64,000 nt of DNA, taken from CAVQGM01 sp963712065 (lineage in GTDB: Bacteria; Actinomycetota; Acidimicrobiia; Acidimicrobiales; Acidimicrobilacustridaceae). Under the pieces are notes generated by a model. It made no database searches, was not told where the DNA came from, and was given only the letters and a program-made list of their open reading frames with translations. Of this stretch, positions 53,356 through 61,665 are shown piece after piece. The DNA lies in contig CAVQGM010000002.1 of NCBI GenBank assembly GCA_963712065.1, forward strand, positions 1,054,001 through 1,118,000, given 5' to 3'. A program made the translations under genes and the position numbers. The stretch's first letter is position 1; each line of letters starts with the position of its first letter.

Positions 53356-55074
53356 TCAGGTGACGACGGATCTCGTATCCGTGCCGCTGCGCAGCAGCGA
53401 GCCCGGCAGCGCACCCGTGGCCTCGTTGTCGACGACCGTCTCGACGCCGTTGACCAGCACCCGCACGACGCCGATGGCGTCGGCCGTGAGGCGCCCGGTG
53501 CCCCCGGGGAGGTCGTGCACGAGGGTCGCGTGCTCGGCGCCGACCGTCCCGGGGTCGAACACCACGACGTCGGCCCGGAACCCCTCGGCGAGGCGGCCCC
53601 GGTCGACCAGCCCGAACAGCTGGGCCGGCTCGTCGGTGAGCATCTGCACGGCCCGTTCGAGGGTGGCGAGCTTGCGGCCGCGCAGGCAGTCGGCGATGAA
53701 GCGGGTCGTGTACGGCGCGCCGCACATGCGGTCGAGGTGCGCACCGGCGTCGGAACCGCCGAGCAGGGCCCGGCCGTCCTCCCACACCTGCTGGCGCAGG
53801 TCCCACGATGCCGGGTCGTTGTCGGGCGGCATGGGCCAGAGCACGGTGCGCAGGTCGTCCTCGACCACGATCTCGACGAGGGTGTCGAACGGGTCCTGCC
53901 CGCGCTCGGCGGCGATGTCCTCCACGACCCGGCCCTTGAGGCCCTCGTTGGCCTCGGAGTAGGTGTCCCCGATCACGTAGCGGGCGAAGTCGGCGAGGCG
54001 GCGGAACACGCCCGCCTCCTCGCTGTCGGCGCGAGCGACCATCGTCGCCCGCACCGCCGGATCGCGCAGCTTCTCGATGCGCTCGGGCACCGGGAGCGAC
54101 AGCACCTCCCCCCAGCCGGGGAGCATGTTGAGGGCGCAGTAGGTGAGGAAGCTCATGTTCATGGGTACGAGCACGGGCATGGTGAGGGCGACGACGCGAC
54201 CGCCCGCCTCGATCGAGCGGTCGTAGGCGCTGAGCTGACGGGGCACCCGGTCGGGCACCCTCGAGTCGACGGTCAGGACGTTCCAGTTGATCGGACGGCG
54301 GGCGGCGGCCGACATGGCCGCCAGCAGCTCGATCTCGTCGTCGTCGAACTGGTCGAGGCAGCCGTCGACGATGCCCTCGAGCGTCGTGCCCTCGTGCTCG
54401 CCCGTCGCCCGGCACAGGGCGAGGAGCTCGCCGTGGTTCGCCCAGCGCGACGCGACCGGCTCGCCGTCGCCGTCGGAGTGCGTCTTCGACAGCGTCGTCG
54501 ACAAGCCCAGGCCGCCGGCCTCGATCGACTCGCCGAGCACTCGGACCATGGCCTCGACCTGGTCGGGCGAGGCCTCGTTGCCGATCGCCTGTGCGCCCAT
54601 CACGTAGCGACGGATCGCGCAGTGACCCACGAGGAAGCCGGCGTTGACGCCCAGGCGCCCCTCGAGCCGAGCGAGGTAGTCGGCGAACGACTCCCAGTCC
54701 CACTCGACACCGCTCTCGAGGGCGGCGAGCGGCATGCCCTCCACCTTGGCCATCATGCGGCGCAGGTAGTCGGCGTCGTCGGGCCGGAGCGGGGCCAGGG
54801 TGAACCCGCAGTTGCCGGCGATGATCGTGGTGACCCCGTGGACGTTCGACGGCGACGCTGCCGGATCCCAGAAGAGCTGGGCGTCGTAGTGGGTGTGGGG
54901 GTCGACGAACCCGGGCGTGACCACCAGCCCGGTGGCGTCGAGCACGGTCGCCGCCTCGTCGTCCACGGTGCCCACCGCCACGATCCTCCCGTCGCGGATG
55001 CCGACGTCGGCCACCCGGCCCGGCGCGCCGGTGCCGTCCACGACGGTCCCGCCCTTGATCAGGTAGTCGAGCAT
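53356..55074 (-). CDS. N-acyl-D-amino-acid deacylase family amidohydrolase
   Basis: A 572-residue amidohydrolase of the D-aminoacylase family, which removes acyl groups from N-acyl-D-amino acids or hydrolyses related cyclic amides. Features are the N-terminal beta-sandwich DYLIKGGTVVDGTGAPGRVADVGIRDGRI, metal site TPGFVDPHTHYDAQLFWDP (about residues 51-69), IIAGNCGFTLAPL (about 85-97), the GGLGLSTTLSKTH region and the late GGSDAGAHLDRMCGAPYTTRF (about 441-461, Asp ligand). No signal peptide. The ATG at 55074 has GGGAGG 5 nt upstream and an inverted repeat 25 bp further upstream. Confidence 0.9.
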   Translation of the reverse strand: MLDYLIKGGTVVDGTGAPGRVADVGIRDGRIVAVGTVDDEAATVLDATGLVVTPGFVDPHTHYDAQLFWDPAASPSNVHGVTTIIAGNCGFTLAPLRPDDADYLRRMMAKVEGMPLAALESGVEWDWESFADYLARLEGRLGVNAGFLVGHCAIRRYVMGAQAIGNEASPDQVEAMVRVLGESIEAGGLGLSTTLSKTHSDGDGEPVASRWANHGELLALCRATGEHEGTTLEGIVDGCLDQFDDDEIELLAAMSAAARRPINWNVLTVDSRVPDRVPRQLSAYDRSIEAGGRVVALTMPVLVPMNMSFLTYCALNMLPGWGEVLSLPVPERIEKLRDPAVRATMVARADSEEAGVFRRLADFARYVIGDTYSEANEGLKGRVVEDIAAERGQDPFDTLVEIVVEDDLRTVLWPMPPDNDPASWDLRQQVWEDGRALLGGSDAGAHLDRMCGAPYTTRFIADCLRGRKLATLERAVQMLTDEPAQLFGLVDRGRLAEGFRADVVVFDPGTVGAEHATLVHDLPGGTGRLTADAIGVVRVLVNGVETVVDNEATGALPGSLLRSGTDTRSVVT

Positions 55075-55098
55075 CTGGCCTCCCTGCGCCGAGCGCGC

Positions 55099-55117
55099 AT
55101 CTGACGGTGCGTCAGAT
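55099..55117. promoter_or_regulatory. TetR-type operator ATCTGACG-GTG-CGTCAGAT
   Basis: A perfect 8-bp inverted repeat with a 3-bp centre, 25 bp upstream of the deacylase start, flanked by GCGCGC arms (55093-55098 and 55120-55125) offset by two bases. Its position over or just downstream of the promoter suits a repressor that controls the deacylase gene. Confidence 0.6.
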
Positions 55118-55181
55118 TAGCGCGCCGGGTTCCGCCCCCCGCCCCCCGCCGCGGAGGGGAGGCCACTGACCTCCGGGGCGG

Positions 55182-56288
55182 TCAGGCGACGTCGGCCCAG
55201 CGCTCCCGCGGCCACGCCCGCAGGGCGTAGAGCTGCACGAGGGCGGCCTGGTCGATGGTCGGACGCCGGTCGTAGCTGCCGATCCCACCCGCGGTGAACA
55301 GGCCCGTGCGGGGATCGCGACCTTCGGCCCACACGCGCTCGAGGTAGCCGTCGAGCGCGTCGACGAGGACCGGGTCGGGGCGGGCGGCGTGGAGGGCGAG
55401 GAGGTTGCGGAAGAAGATGGCGTTGAAGGCCGGTGGCTGCGACCACAGCCGATCGCCGGCGAAGTGGGTCAGGGCGGCGAACGCCGTCTCCTGCGCCGAG
55501 GCCAACGCCTCGTCCTGGCCGGTCGCCCGGGCCCAGAGCACGTCGGCGCCGAGGGGCGTGCCCTGGTTGTACGACCACACGGTCGGCTCGACTCGTCCGG
55601 CACCGTCGACGTGGTCGGCGTAGAGACCGTCGGCCCGCCGGAGCCGCACGGCCAGGAAGTGCCGGCACCGACCGGCCAGCTCCAGCGCTTGGGCATCGCC
55701 GGTCGTCAGGTGGATGCGCAGGGCCAGCTCGGCGGTCGGCCCGGTGGAGCAGGTGTTGACCGACGGGTCGCCCGCCCGCCACCGGATGCCGCCGCCGGGC
55801 GCCTCCCCCTCGGCGAGGGCGGCCAGCACGGCGCGAGCCTCGGCCTGGGCAAGGAGACCTCCCGCGTCGTCACCGGCCCCGAGGAGCTGGCCGGCCCACT
55901 GGCCGAGGGCGAGGCCGATCCAGGCGTTGTCGTCGTAGTAGTGCGCGCCGTCACCGGGAAACGGGGCGTAGGCCCTACGGGAGCCGTCGGGACCCCGGTC
56001 CCGGGATCGATAGCCGGCCAACGTCGCGCGTAGGGCATCGACGGTCGCGGTCGAGGGCGGCGTCTGCAGCCCGGCCACGTCGACGGCGGCGTGCAGCACC
56101 TGGCTCAACGGCCAGACCGCCGAACGCCCCGACGAGCGCCACGGCCCGGCCCGCACCTCGAGCCGGCCCTCGGCCGGACGGGTGGCGGTGGCGACGAGGA
56201 CACGCCAGGCCTCCACGGCCCGGGCCGACGGGGTGGACATCGACGCCCCGTCGGCGGGCTCGGGATGCGACCGCCGCCACCAGGACAC
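55182..56288 (-). CDS. Glycoside hydrolase family 76 (alpha-1,6-mannanase-like)
   Basis: A 368-residue (alpha/alpha)6-barrel enzyme of GH76, which cleaves alpha-1,6-mannan backbones. Catalytic aspartates are in HYYDDNAWIGLAL (about residues 116-128, adjacent Asp pair). Further family motifs are NTCSTGPTAELALRIHL (about 178-194), TVWSYNQGTPLGADVLWARATG (about 235-256) and GIGSYDRRPTIDQAALVQLYAL near the end. No signal peptide, so its substrate would be cytoplasmic or imported, which is unusual for the family. GTG at 56288 is chosen as TACGCT lies 7 nt upstream; an in-frame ATG 16 codons later is possible. Confidence 0.88.
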   Translation of the reverse strand: MSWWRRSHPEPADGASMSTPSARAVEAWRVLVATATRPAEGRLEVRAGPWRSSGRSAVWPLSQVLHAAVDVAGLQTPPSTATVDALRATLAGYRSRDRGPDGSRRAYAPFPGDGAHYYDDNAWIGLALGQWAGQLLGAGDDAGGLLAQAEARAVLAALAEGEAPGGGIRWRAGDPSVNTCSTGPTAELALRIHLTTGDAQALELAGRCRHFLAVRLRRADGLYADHVDGAGRVEPTVWSYNQGTPLGADVLWARATGQDEALASAQETAFAALTHFAGDRLWSQPPAFNAIFFRNLLALHAARPDPVLVDALDGYLERVWAEGRDPRTGLFTAGGIGSYDRRPTIDQAALVQLYALRAWPRERWADVA

Positions 56289-56295
56289 CCTGTCG

Positions 56296-56301
56296 AGCGT
56301 A
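56296..56301 (-). promoter_or_regulatory. -10 hexamer TACGCT, leaderless GH76 gene
   Basis: The minus-strand hexamer ends 7 nt before the GTG at 56288. Confidence 0.45.
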
Positions 56302-56366
56302 GGCCGGCGGTTTCACGGGGCATCTCACCGACGGAAATTCCACGCCCGTCCGTGGCTGGGTAGGGG

Positions 56367-56372
56367 TAGGGT
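56367..56372 (+). promoter_or_regulatory. -10 hexamer TAGGGT
   Basis: TAGGGT lies 34 nt before the ATG at 56407; the leader would carry GGAAGGGGA as a ribosome-binding site. Confidence 0.4.
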
Positions 56373-56406
56373 CCGACTCGAGCCACCAGCGGAAGGGGAC
56401 CCCGCC

Positions 56407-56559
56407 ATGGCGAACACGATCTCCACCTCCCGTTCCGACGAGGCGGAAGGCCCGACCTACGACGACCTCTACGACGAGGCCCGGCGACGAGGGCTGAAGG
56501 GCCGGTCGAAGATGACGAAGACCGAGTTGGCGAGGGCCCTCGGCGTGAAGGCCCACTGA
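56407..56559 (+). CDS. Rho N-terminal-like small protein, 50 residues
   Basis: A very small basic/acidic protein: MANTISTSRSDEAEGP followed by TYDDLYDEARRRGLKGRSKMTKTELARALGVKAH. The second part matches the Rho_N/SAP-like helix-extended loop-helix that binds nucleic acid (pattern YDELYxxAxxxGIxGRSKMxKxELI). ATG has GGAAGGGGA about 6-10 nt upstream and its own -10 hexamer. Its size and conserved motif make it very probably real. Likely role is nucleic-acid binding; no partner is evident. Confidence 0.8.
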   Translation: MANTISTSRSDEAEGPTYDDLYDEARRRGLKGRSKMTKTELARALGVKAH

Positions 56560-56606
56560 CCCGATCGGCACCCCGCTCCGGACGTGGTGCCCCACTTGCT
56601 CAAGGG

Positions 56607-58214
56607 ATGGCCGGTGGTGGCCGAAACCTGTGGATGGTGCGTCCATCCCTCTCGTCCCCCCGTCCGCTGCTCGTCGCGCTCGTGCTCACCTCGCTCCTGG
56701 CGGGTGGGCTCGTCGCGGGCGCCCCCTCCGTGGTCTCACCCGCCGACGCGCAGACGCTCAACCCGGTCACGCCCGACAACCGTCCCTCGACGGTGTCCGG
56801 GGCCACGAACGGCGCCCTGCCCGACGAGATCCTGAACCACGTCGCCCCGTCGTGCCGGGCGTACGCCGCAGCGGCGCCCAGCCTCATCAGCATGATGGCC
56901 GCCGCCGCCGCCGACCGCGTCACCCTGATCCCGTCCGACTGCTACCGCGACTACGCCGGCCAGGTCGCCGCCCGGGACTACTGGTGCTCCCAGGGCGCCT
57001 GTCACATGGCGGCGGTGCCGGGCACCTCCAACCACGGGTGGGGCAAGGCGGTCGACTTCCGCGACCAGACCGGTCCGATGACGTGGACCAGCCCGGGCTA
57101 CCTGTGGCTGAAGGCCCACGGCTGGAGGTACGGCTGGAACCATGCCGCGGTGTTCGAGCCGACCGGCTCGGTGCCCGAGCCGTGGCACTGGGAGTGGGTC
57201 GGCGACGGCGGCCGTCTCTTCCCCGGGGTCCGCTACGGCATCGCCGAGGGCATGGGCCTTCCCGGCACGGGCAACCCCGCCGGCGCCCTCGACGTGGTCG
57301 GGGTCAACCCGGGTGCCACCAGCATCCGGTTGGCCGGTTGGGCGGCCGACGGCAACACCACCTCGTCGATCGACGTGCACGTGTGGATCGACGGTCGCTT
57401 CGCCGGCGCGGCCAGGGCCAACACGTCCCGCCCCGACGTCGCCCGGGTGCTGTTCGGCTACGCCGCCTCGCCCCACGGGTACGAGTTCGACGTGGCGACG
57501 CTGCCCGGAACCCACGAGGTCTGCGTGTTCGGGATCAACGTGGGGCGCGGCACCAACGTGCCCGTCGGCTGCCGCACCGTGACGGTGGGCGGGAACCCGT
57601 TCGGCTCGTTCGACGCCCTCACCACCGGCCCCACCCCGACGGTCAAGGGGTGGGCCATCGATCCCGACCGCCTCGGCCCGATCGACGTCCACGTCTACGT
57701 GAACGGGCGCTTCGCCGGGGCCGGCGGGGGCGGCTACGAGCGCCTCGACGTGGCCGCCGTCTGGCCGCTGCACGGTGCGGGGCAGGGCTACTCGGTGCCG
57801 ATCACGCTCGACCAGGGACCCAACCTGGTGTGCGTGTTCGCCATCAACGTGGGTGCGGGCACCAACGCGCCGATCGGTTGTCGCTCCCAGACCATCGACC
57901 GCAACCCCTTCGGCAGCCTCGACGTCGCCGCGCCGGCGTTCGGGGGGCTGGTGGTGGCCGGCTGGACGATCGACCCCGACACCGCCGCCCCGATCCCCGT
58001 GCACCTGTGGGTCAACGGCACCCGGTACGTGCTCGACGCCGACCAGCCCCGCGGCGACGTGGGGGCGGCCTTCCCCGGCTACGGGGACAACCACGGCTTC
58101 TGGGCCATCGTGCCGCTCCCGGCCGGGCGCAACACGGTGTGCAGCTACGCCATCAACCAGGGCACCGGCAACGCCAACGTCGTCATCGGCGGCTGCCGCA
58201 CGATCACCGTCTGA
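56607..58214 (+). CDS. Secreted VanY/M15-type peptidase with three Ig-like repeats
   Basis: A 535-residue exported protein. Signal peptide is within residues 12-49 (LLVALVLTSLLAGGLVAGAPSVVSPADAQ). The M15 D-Ala-D-Ala carboxypeptidase-like domain (about 70-205) has SNHGWGKAVDFRD (zinc His and Asp) and EPWHWEWVG (catalytic Glu and zinc His), so peptidoglycan is the probable substrate. Then three repeats of about 105 residues, each with GxxDV, W.xDPDT..IxVHVxVNGR and VCVFGINVGxGTN.xxGCRT (about 220-535). The disulfide-type cysteine pairs within each repeat are conserved. ATG 56607 is used; ATG 56634 would trim nine residues. Confidence 0.87.
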   Translation: MAGGGRNLWMVRPSLSSPRPLLVALVLTSLLAGGLVAGAPSVVSPADAQTLNPVTPDNRPSTVSGATNGALPDEILNHVAPSCRAYAAAAPSLISMMAAAAADRVTLIPSDCYRDYAGQVAARDYWCSQGACHMAAVPGTSNHGWGKAVDFRDQTGPMTWTSPGYLWLKAHGWRYGWNHAAVFEPTGSVPEPWHWEWVGDGGRLFPGVRYGIAEGMGLPGTGNPAGALDVVGVNPGATSIRLAGWAADGNTTSSIDVHVWIDGRFAGAARANTSRPDVARVLFGYAASPHGYEFDVATLPGTHEVCVFGINVGRGTNVPVGCRTVTVGGNPFGSFDALTTGPTPTVKGWAIDPDRLGPIDVHVYVNGRFAGAGGGGYERLDVAAVWPLHGAGQGYSVPITLDQGPNLVCVFAINVGAGTNAPIGCRSQTIDRNPFGSLDVAAPAFGGLVVAGWTIDPDTAAPIPVHLWVNGTRYVLDADQPRGDVGAAFPGYGDNHGFWAIVPLPAGRNTVCSYAINQGTGNANVVIGGCRTITV

Positions 58215-58220
58215 CGGTCC

Positions 58221-59678
58221 TCACCCCGCGTCCGGGACCGCCGGGAGGCGCTCGTCCCAGCGCACCTCGGCCTCGACCTGGGCGGCCAACCGCAACAGCA
58301 GGTCCTCCCCACCGTAGGCGGCAACCAGCTGCACGCCGAGGGGCACCCCGCCGGCGTCGACCGCGGTCGGCAACGAGATCGCGGGCTGGCCGGTGACGTT
58401 CCACACCGAGGTGAACGTCGAGTACGGCACCGACCGCCAGAACGGACGGGCCGGGTCGTCGACGGCCGACGTGACGTGGCCGATGGGCGGCGCCGGCTGG
58501 GCGGTCGTCGGCGTGAGGAGGAGGTCGAAGCCGTCGGCCCACCAGGCGGCCGCGTCGCGCCGCACCCGCGCCATGCCGTTCTGGGCCCGTTGCAGATCGA
58601 CGCCGGAGTAGGCCCGACCGGCTTCGGCCAACATCCAGGTCGACGGCTCGACGTCGTGCTCGGTGAGCGGGCGGCCGATCCAGTCCCCGAGCGTGAGCAG
58701 GTTCGTGGCCGCCCCCACCGACCACGCCACCGCGAACAGCTGACCGAGCTCGTCGCTGCGGTCGAGCACCCCGGGGTGGACCTCGATCACCTCGTGGCCG
58801 AGCCCGGCGAGGAGGTGGGCGGCCTGGCGGGCGGCGGCCTCGCACTGCGCGTCGGTGTCGGTCGACGGGCTCGCGGCCATGAGGCCGATGCGGAGGCGAT
58901 CGGGGGGCACGGCGATGAGCTCGGCGTAGGGTCGGGCCGGTGGTGGGGCGATCACGCCGTCGCCCGGGAACGGCCCGGCGGACACGTCGAGCAGGGCGGC
59001 GCTGTCGCGCACGGTGCGGCTCACGACGTGCTGCACCGACACGCCCCACTCGTCCTGGAGGGGCCCCATCGAGATCCGGCCCCGCGAGGGCTTGAGGCCC
59101 ACGAGCCCGCACAGGGCGGCGGGGATGCGGATCGACCCGCCTCCGTCGGACGCGTTGGCCACCGGCACCATGCCCGCGGCCACGGCGGCGGCGGCACCAC
59201 CGCTCGAGCCACCGGTGCCGCGTGCCGGGTCGAAGGGGTTGCGGCTGGGCCCGTGGGCGAGGGGCTCGGTGGTGGCGACGAGGCCGAGCTCGGGAGTGTT
59301 GGTGCGCCCGACGAGCACCAGTCCGGCGCGCCGGTAGCGGGTCACGAGGTTGGTGTCGGCCGCCGCTCGGTGGTCGGCGTCGCGCAGGGCCTTGACGCCG
59401 AGGTGGAACGGATCGCCCTCGCTGCCCGGCCAGAGGTCCTTCAACACGAAGGGCACCCCGCGGAACGGGCCGTCGGGCAGGGCCGGGTCGGCCGCCTCGG
59501 CGATGGCCTGCTCGAACCGGCGGTGGATGACGGCGTTGACGACCTCGTCCCGGGCCTCGATGCGGGCGATGGCCGCCTCGACCAGCTCGACCGGCGACGC
59601 CTGCCCGGTCCGCACGAGCCCGGCCATCGCCGTGGCGTCGAGGTGGTCGTAGTCGTCGACGGGGTTCGAGAGGGTCAC
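58221..59678 (-). CDS. Amidase (amidase signature family)
   Basis: A 485-residue amidase-signature enzyme that hydrolyses amide bonds in small molecules. The Ser-Ser-Lys triad elements are FVLKDLWPGSEGD (Lys, about residues 73-85), GTGGSSGGAAAAVAAGMVP (cis-Ser, about 145-163) and NASDGGGSIRIPAALCGLVGLKPSRGRIS (nucleophile Ser, about 166-194). The C-terminal part FTSVWNVTGQPAISLPTAVDAGGVPLGVQLV is typical. The GTG at 59678 has TACGGT 8 nt upstream. The substrate is not predictable. It is convergent with the VanY-like gene, 6 bp between stops. Confidence 0.92.
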   Translation of the reverse strand: MTLSNPVDDYDHLDATAMAGLVRTGQASPVELVEAAIARIEARDEVVNAVIHRRFEQAIAEAADPALPDGPFRGVPFVLKDLWPGSEGDPFHLGVKALRDADHRAAADTNLVTRYRRAGLVLVGRTNTPELGLVATTEPLAHGPSRNPFDPARGTGGSSGGAAAAVAAGMVPVANASDGGGSIRIPAALCGLVGLKPSRGRISMGPLQDEWGVSVQHVVSRTVRDSAALLDVSAGPFPGDGVIAPPPARPYAELIAVPPDRLRIGLMAASPSTDTDAQCEAAARQAAHLLAGLGHEVIEVHPGVLDRSDELGQLFAVAWSVGAATNLLTLGDWIGRPLTEHDVEPSTWMLAEAGRAYSGVDLQRAQNGMARVRRDAAAWWADGFDLLLTPTTAQPAPPIGHVTSAVDDPARPFWRSVPYSTFTSVWNVTGQPAISLPTAVDAGGVPLGVQLVAAYGGEDLLLRLAAQVEAEVRWDERLPAVPDAG

Positions 59679-59686
59679 GGCCCGAG

Positions 59687-59692
59687 ACCGTA
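59687..59692 (-). promoter_or_regulatory. -10 hexamer TACGGT, leaderless amidase gene
   Basis: The minus-strand hexamer ends 8 nt before the GTG at 59678, in the 50-bp gap behind the Abhydrolase_9 gene. Confidence 0.45.
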
Positions 59693-59728
59693 CCGCCCGA
59701 CGTGGTGCCGGGGCGCCGAGCCGCCTGC

Positions 59729-61639
59729 TCAGGTCCGGGCGGCGCCGACGGCGGCGGCCACCGTGGCCTCGACCTCCTCCTCGGCGTCCTCGGTGGCGCC
59801 GGGCATGTGGAACGCCGCCGCCCGGGCCGCCTCGTGGGCCTGCAGGTGGGTGAGGAGCCGGTCCCACTGCTCCGCCGTCGGCCGCGGCAGGTCGAACACC
59901 TCGAGGGCCATGGCCGGCAGGTCGAGCCGGTAGTCGTGGCCCGTGGCCCGGAAGACCCCCGGGATCTGGTTGGTGGCGTTGGCGGTGTCGACGATGGTCT
60001 GGATGGCGGTGATCGCCGGCAGGTAGCGCTGCCGCTCGGGCACCTGGGGCGGACGGTCCTCCCCCAGCCAGTCGGGTCGGCGTACGAGCAGGTCGAGCGA
60101 GAGCTTGTGCACCGGGTCGTTGTGGTGGTCGAGGAGCACGACCCGCACCCGACGGCGCGCCTCGGGCCCGAGGGCCCGCAGCTCCTCGACGTCGTTGACG
60201 GCGATCACCGAGCCCGACGGCACGTCCGGGTCGTCGGGCTGGTCCACGGCGGCGCGCATCCAGCCGCTGTAGAACGGCGTGCCGGCCCACAGCGCCCTGT
60301 CCACGCCGAGGGCGTCCATGCCGACGACGCCCTCGCGCAGGAAGGCGTTCTGCCCGGCCCACGCCCCGAGGCTCTCGCCGTAGGCGACGACCCGTGGTCG
60401 CCGCTCCGGGGGACGCTCGCCGAGCGCCTTCTGGATGCCCTCGAGCAGGAGCCGGAAGTGCTGGCCGCCCCACCCCACGCGGTGGATGCACAGCAACGAC
60501 GGGAGCCGCTCGTACTGCACGGCGACGGCGGCGCTGTCACCGAGGGCGAGGAAGTCGGTGGCCTGGAACACGACCGGGTTCGTGTAGCCGGTCCCGGCCG
60601 GGGATCCGACGACGAGGATCGAGCGGTCGTAGGCGCCGGTGCGCTCGAGCTCGGCGAGGGCGATCTCGACGCGCTCCTCGGCGGTGCGGGCGCTGTCGTA
60701 GCCGACGAACACGCGCACCGGCTCGGCCACCGCCGGGATGCCCATGACCTGTTCGATGTCGTCGGTGGTCGCCACGTCGAGGATGAACCTCCGACCCTGC
60801 CGACCGGTGCGCGAGAACGACACCCCCGACTCGTGGGTGCCCGAGCGGGCGCCGGTCGTGGGCGGCTCGTCGTAGCCGGGGTCGACCACCCGGTCGTAGA
60901 GGGCCATCCCCCGCACGAAGGTGTCGGCGAAGGCGGCGATCACCGCGCCCCACACCATGGTGGCGCCGGCCCGACCCCCCACGGCGGCGACGTCGGGGCC
61001 GAGGCCGAAGCGGCGCTGCAGCATGCGGGCCGCCCCTCGCCCGCTCCGTCGGTAGCCGTTCACCGCCGCCGCCAGCGCCGCCGCCACCGTCGCGCTCTGG
61101 GCCACGGCGGGCAGCGGTCGGGGCGGGGGCGGGTCGACCTCGTCGCGGCGCGACCGCTGGTCGCGCACCGAGCGGGCCACCGCGACACCTCCGGCCAGGG
61201 CACCTCCGGCGGCCAGCACGGCGGCGGTGCGCGCCGGCCGTTGCGACCGGCGGACGAGGGCGACCGCGGCGCACGCCGTCGACCCTGCGGCCAAGCCCTC
61301 ACCCATGGCGCGCACGGCGGCCCGGGTCACCTCCTCGTCCTCGTGGGGAGGGACCGCGATCCGGGTGCCGATGCCGAGCGCGCCGGTGACGGCGAAGGCC
61401 GTCACCTGCTGATCGACCTCGAGACCGGAACCGACGATGCCGTAGGTGGCGTTGCCGACGGCGAAGCCGACCGCCGCCGACGCCCCGCTCACCATGGCTT
61501 GGTGCGCCGTCGCCCGCGGCATCAACGACGGGCCGAACGAACGGGTCGCGGTCCACGCGCCGAGGGCGAGGCCCGACCACACATCGGGCCGGCGCAGCCA
61601 CTCGTCGGCGAGGTCGTAGACGGGCGGGGGCTCGGTCAT
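59729..61639 (-). CDS. Abhydrolase_9-type membrane alpha/beta hydrolase
   Basis: A 636-residue protein. The N-terminal third (about residues 20-240) holds several Ala/Gly/Val-rich hydrophobic segments (VSGASAAVGFAVGNATYGIVGSG, VTAFAVTGALGIGTRI, AAVLAAGGALAGGVAVA), and the C-terminal half is an alpha/beta hydrolase with nucleophile elbow VVAYGESLGAWAGQNAF (Ser at about residue 418) and preceding ILVVGSPAGTGYTNPVVFQATDFLALGDSAAVAVQYERLPSLL. This matches the Abhydrolase_9 N/C architecture common in actinobacteria; function unknown. The ATG at 61639 has TACGCT 8 nt upstream within a two-way promoter. Confidence 0.87.
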   Translation of the reverse strand: MTEPPPVYDLADEWLRRPDVWSGLALGAWTATRSFGPSLMPRATAHQAMVSGASAAVGFAVGNATYGIVGSGLEVDQQVTAFAVTGALGIGTRIAVPPHEDEEVTRAAVRAMGEGLAAGSTACAAVALVRRSQRPARTAAVLAAGGALAGGVAVARSVRDQRSRRDEVDPPPPRPLPAVAQSATVAAALAAAVNGYRRSGRGAARMLQRRFGLGPDVAAVGGRAGATMVWGAVIAAFADTFVRGMALYDRVVDPGYDEPPTTGARSGTHESGVSFSRTGRQGRRFILDVATTDDIEQVMGIPAVAEPVRVFVGYDSARTAEERVEIALAELERTGAYDRSILVVGSPAGTGYTNPVVFQATDFLALGDSAAVAVQYERLPSLLCIHRVGWGGQHFRLLLEGIQKALGERPPERRPRVVAYGESLGAWAGQNAFLREGVVGMDALGVDRALWAGTPFYSGWMRAAVDQPDDPDVPSGSVIAVNDVEELRALGPEARRRVRVVLLDHHNDPVHKLSLDLLVRRPDWLGEDRPPQVPERQRYLPAITAIQTIVDTANATNQIPGVFRATGHDYRLDLPAMALEVFDLPRPTAEQWDRLLTHLQAHEAARAAAFHMPGATEDAEEEVEATVAAAVGAART

Positions 61640-61647
61640 CGGCGCCG

Positions 61648-61657
61648 AGCGTAGTGT
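61648..61657. promoter_or_regulatory. Bidirectional promoter core ANNNTANNNT (AGCGTAGTGT)
   Basis: It reads TACGCT leftward, 8 nt before the ATG at 61639, and TAGTGT rightward, 8 nt before the GTG at 61666. The central TA is shared. The symmetrical spacing supports 61666 rather than the in-frame GTG at 61654 as the CPBP start. Confidence 0.5.
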
Positions 61658-61665
61658 CCGACCCC

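Noticed and set aside
56563..56600. Imperfect inverted repeat GGCACC/GGTGCC after the Rho_N-like gene as a terminator
   Set aside because: Only six matching pairs with a 13-nt loop and no tract; too weak to list as a feature.
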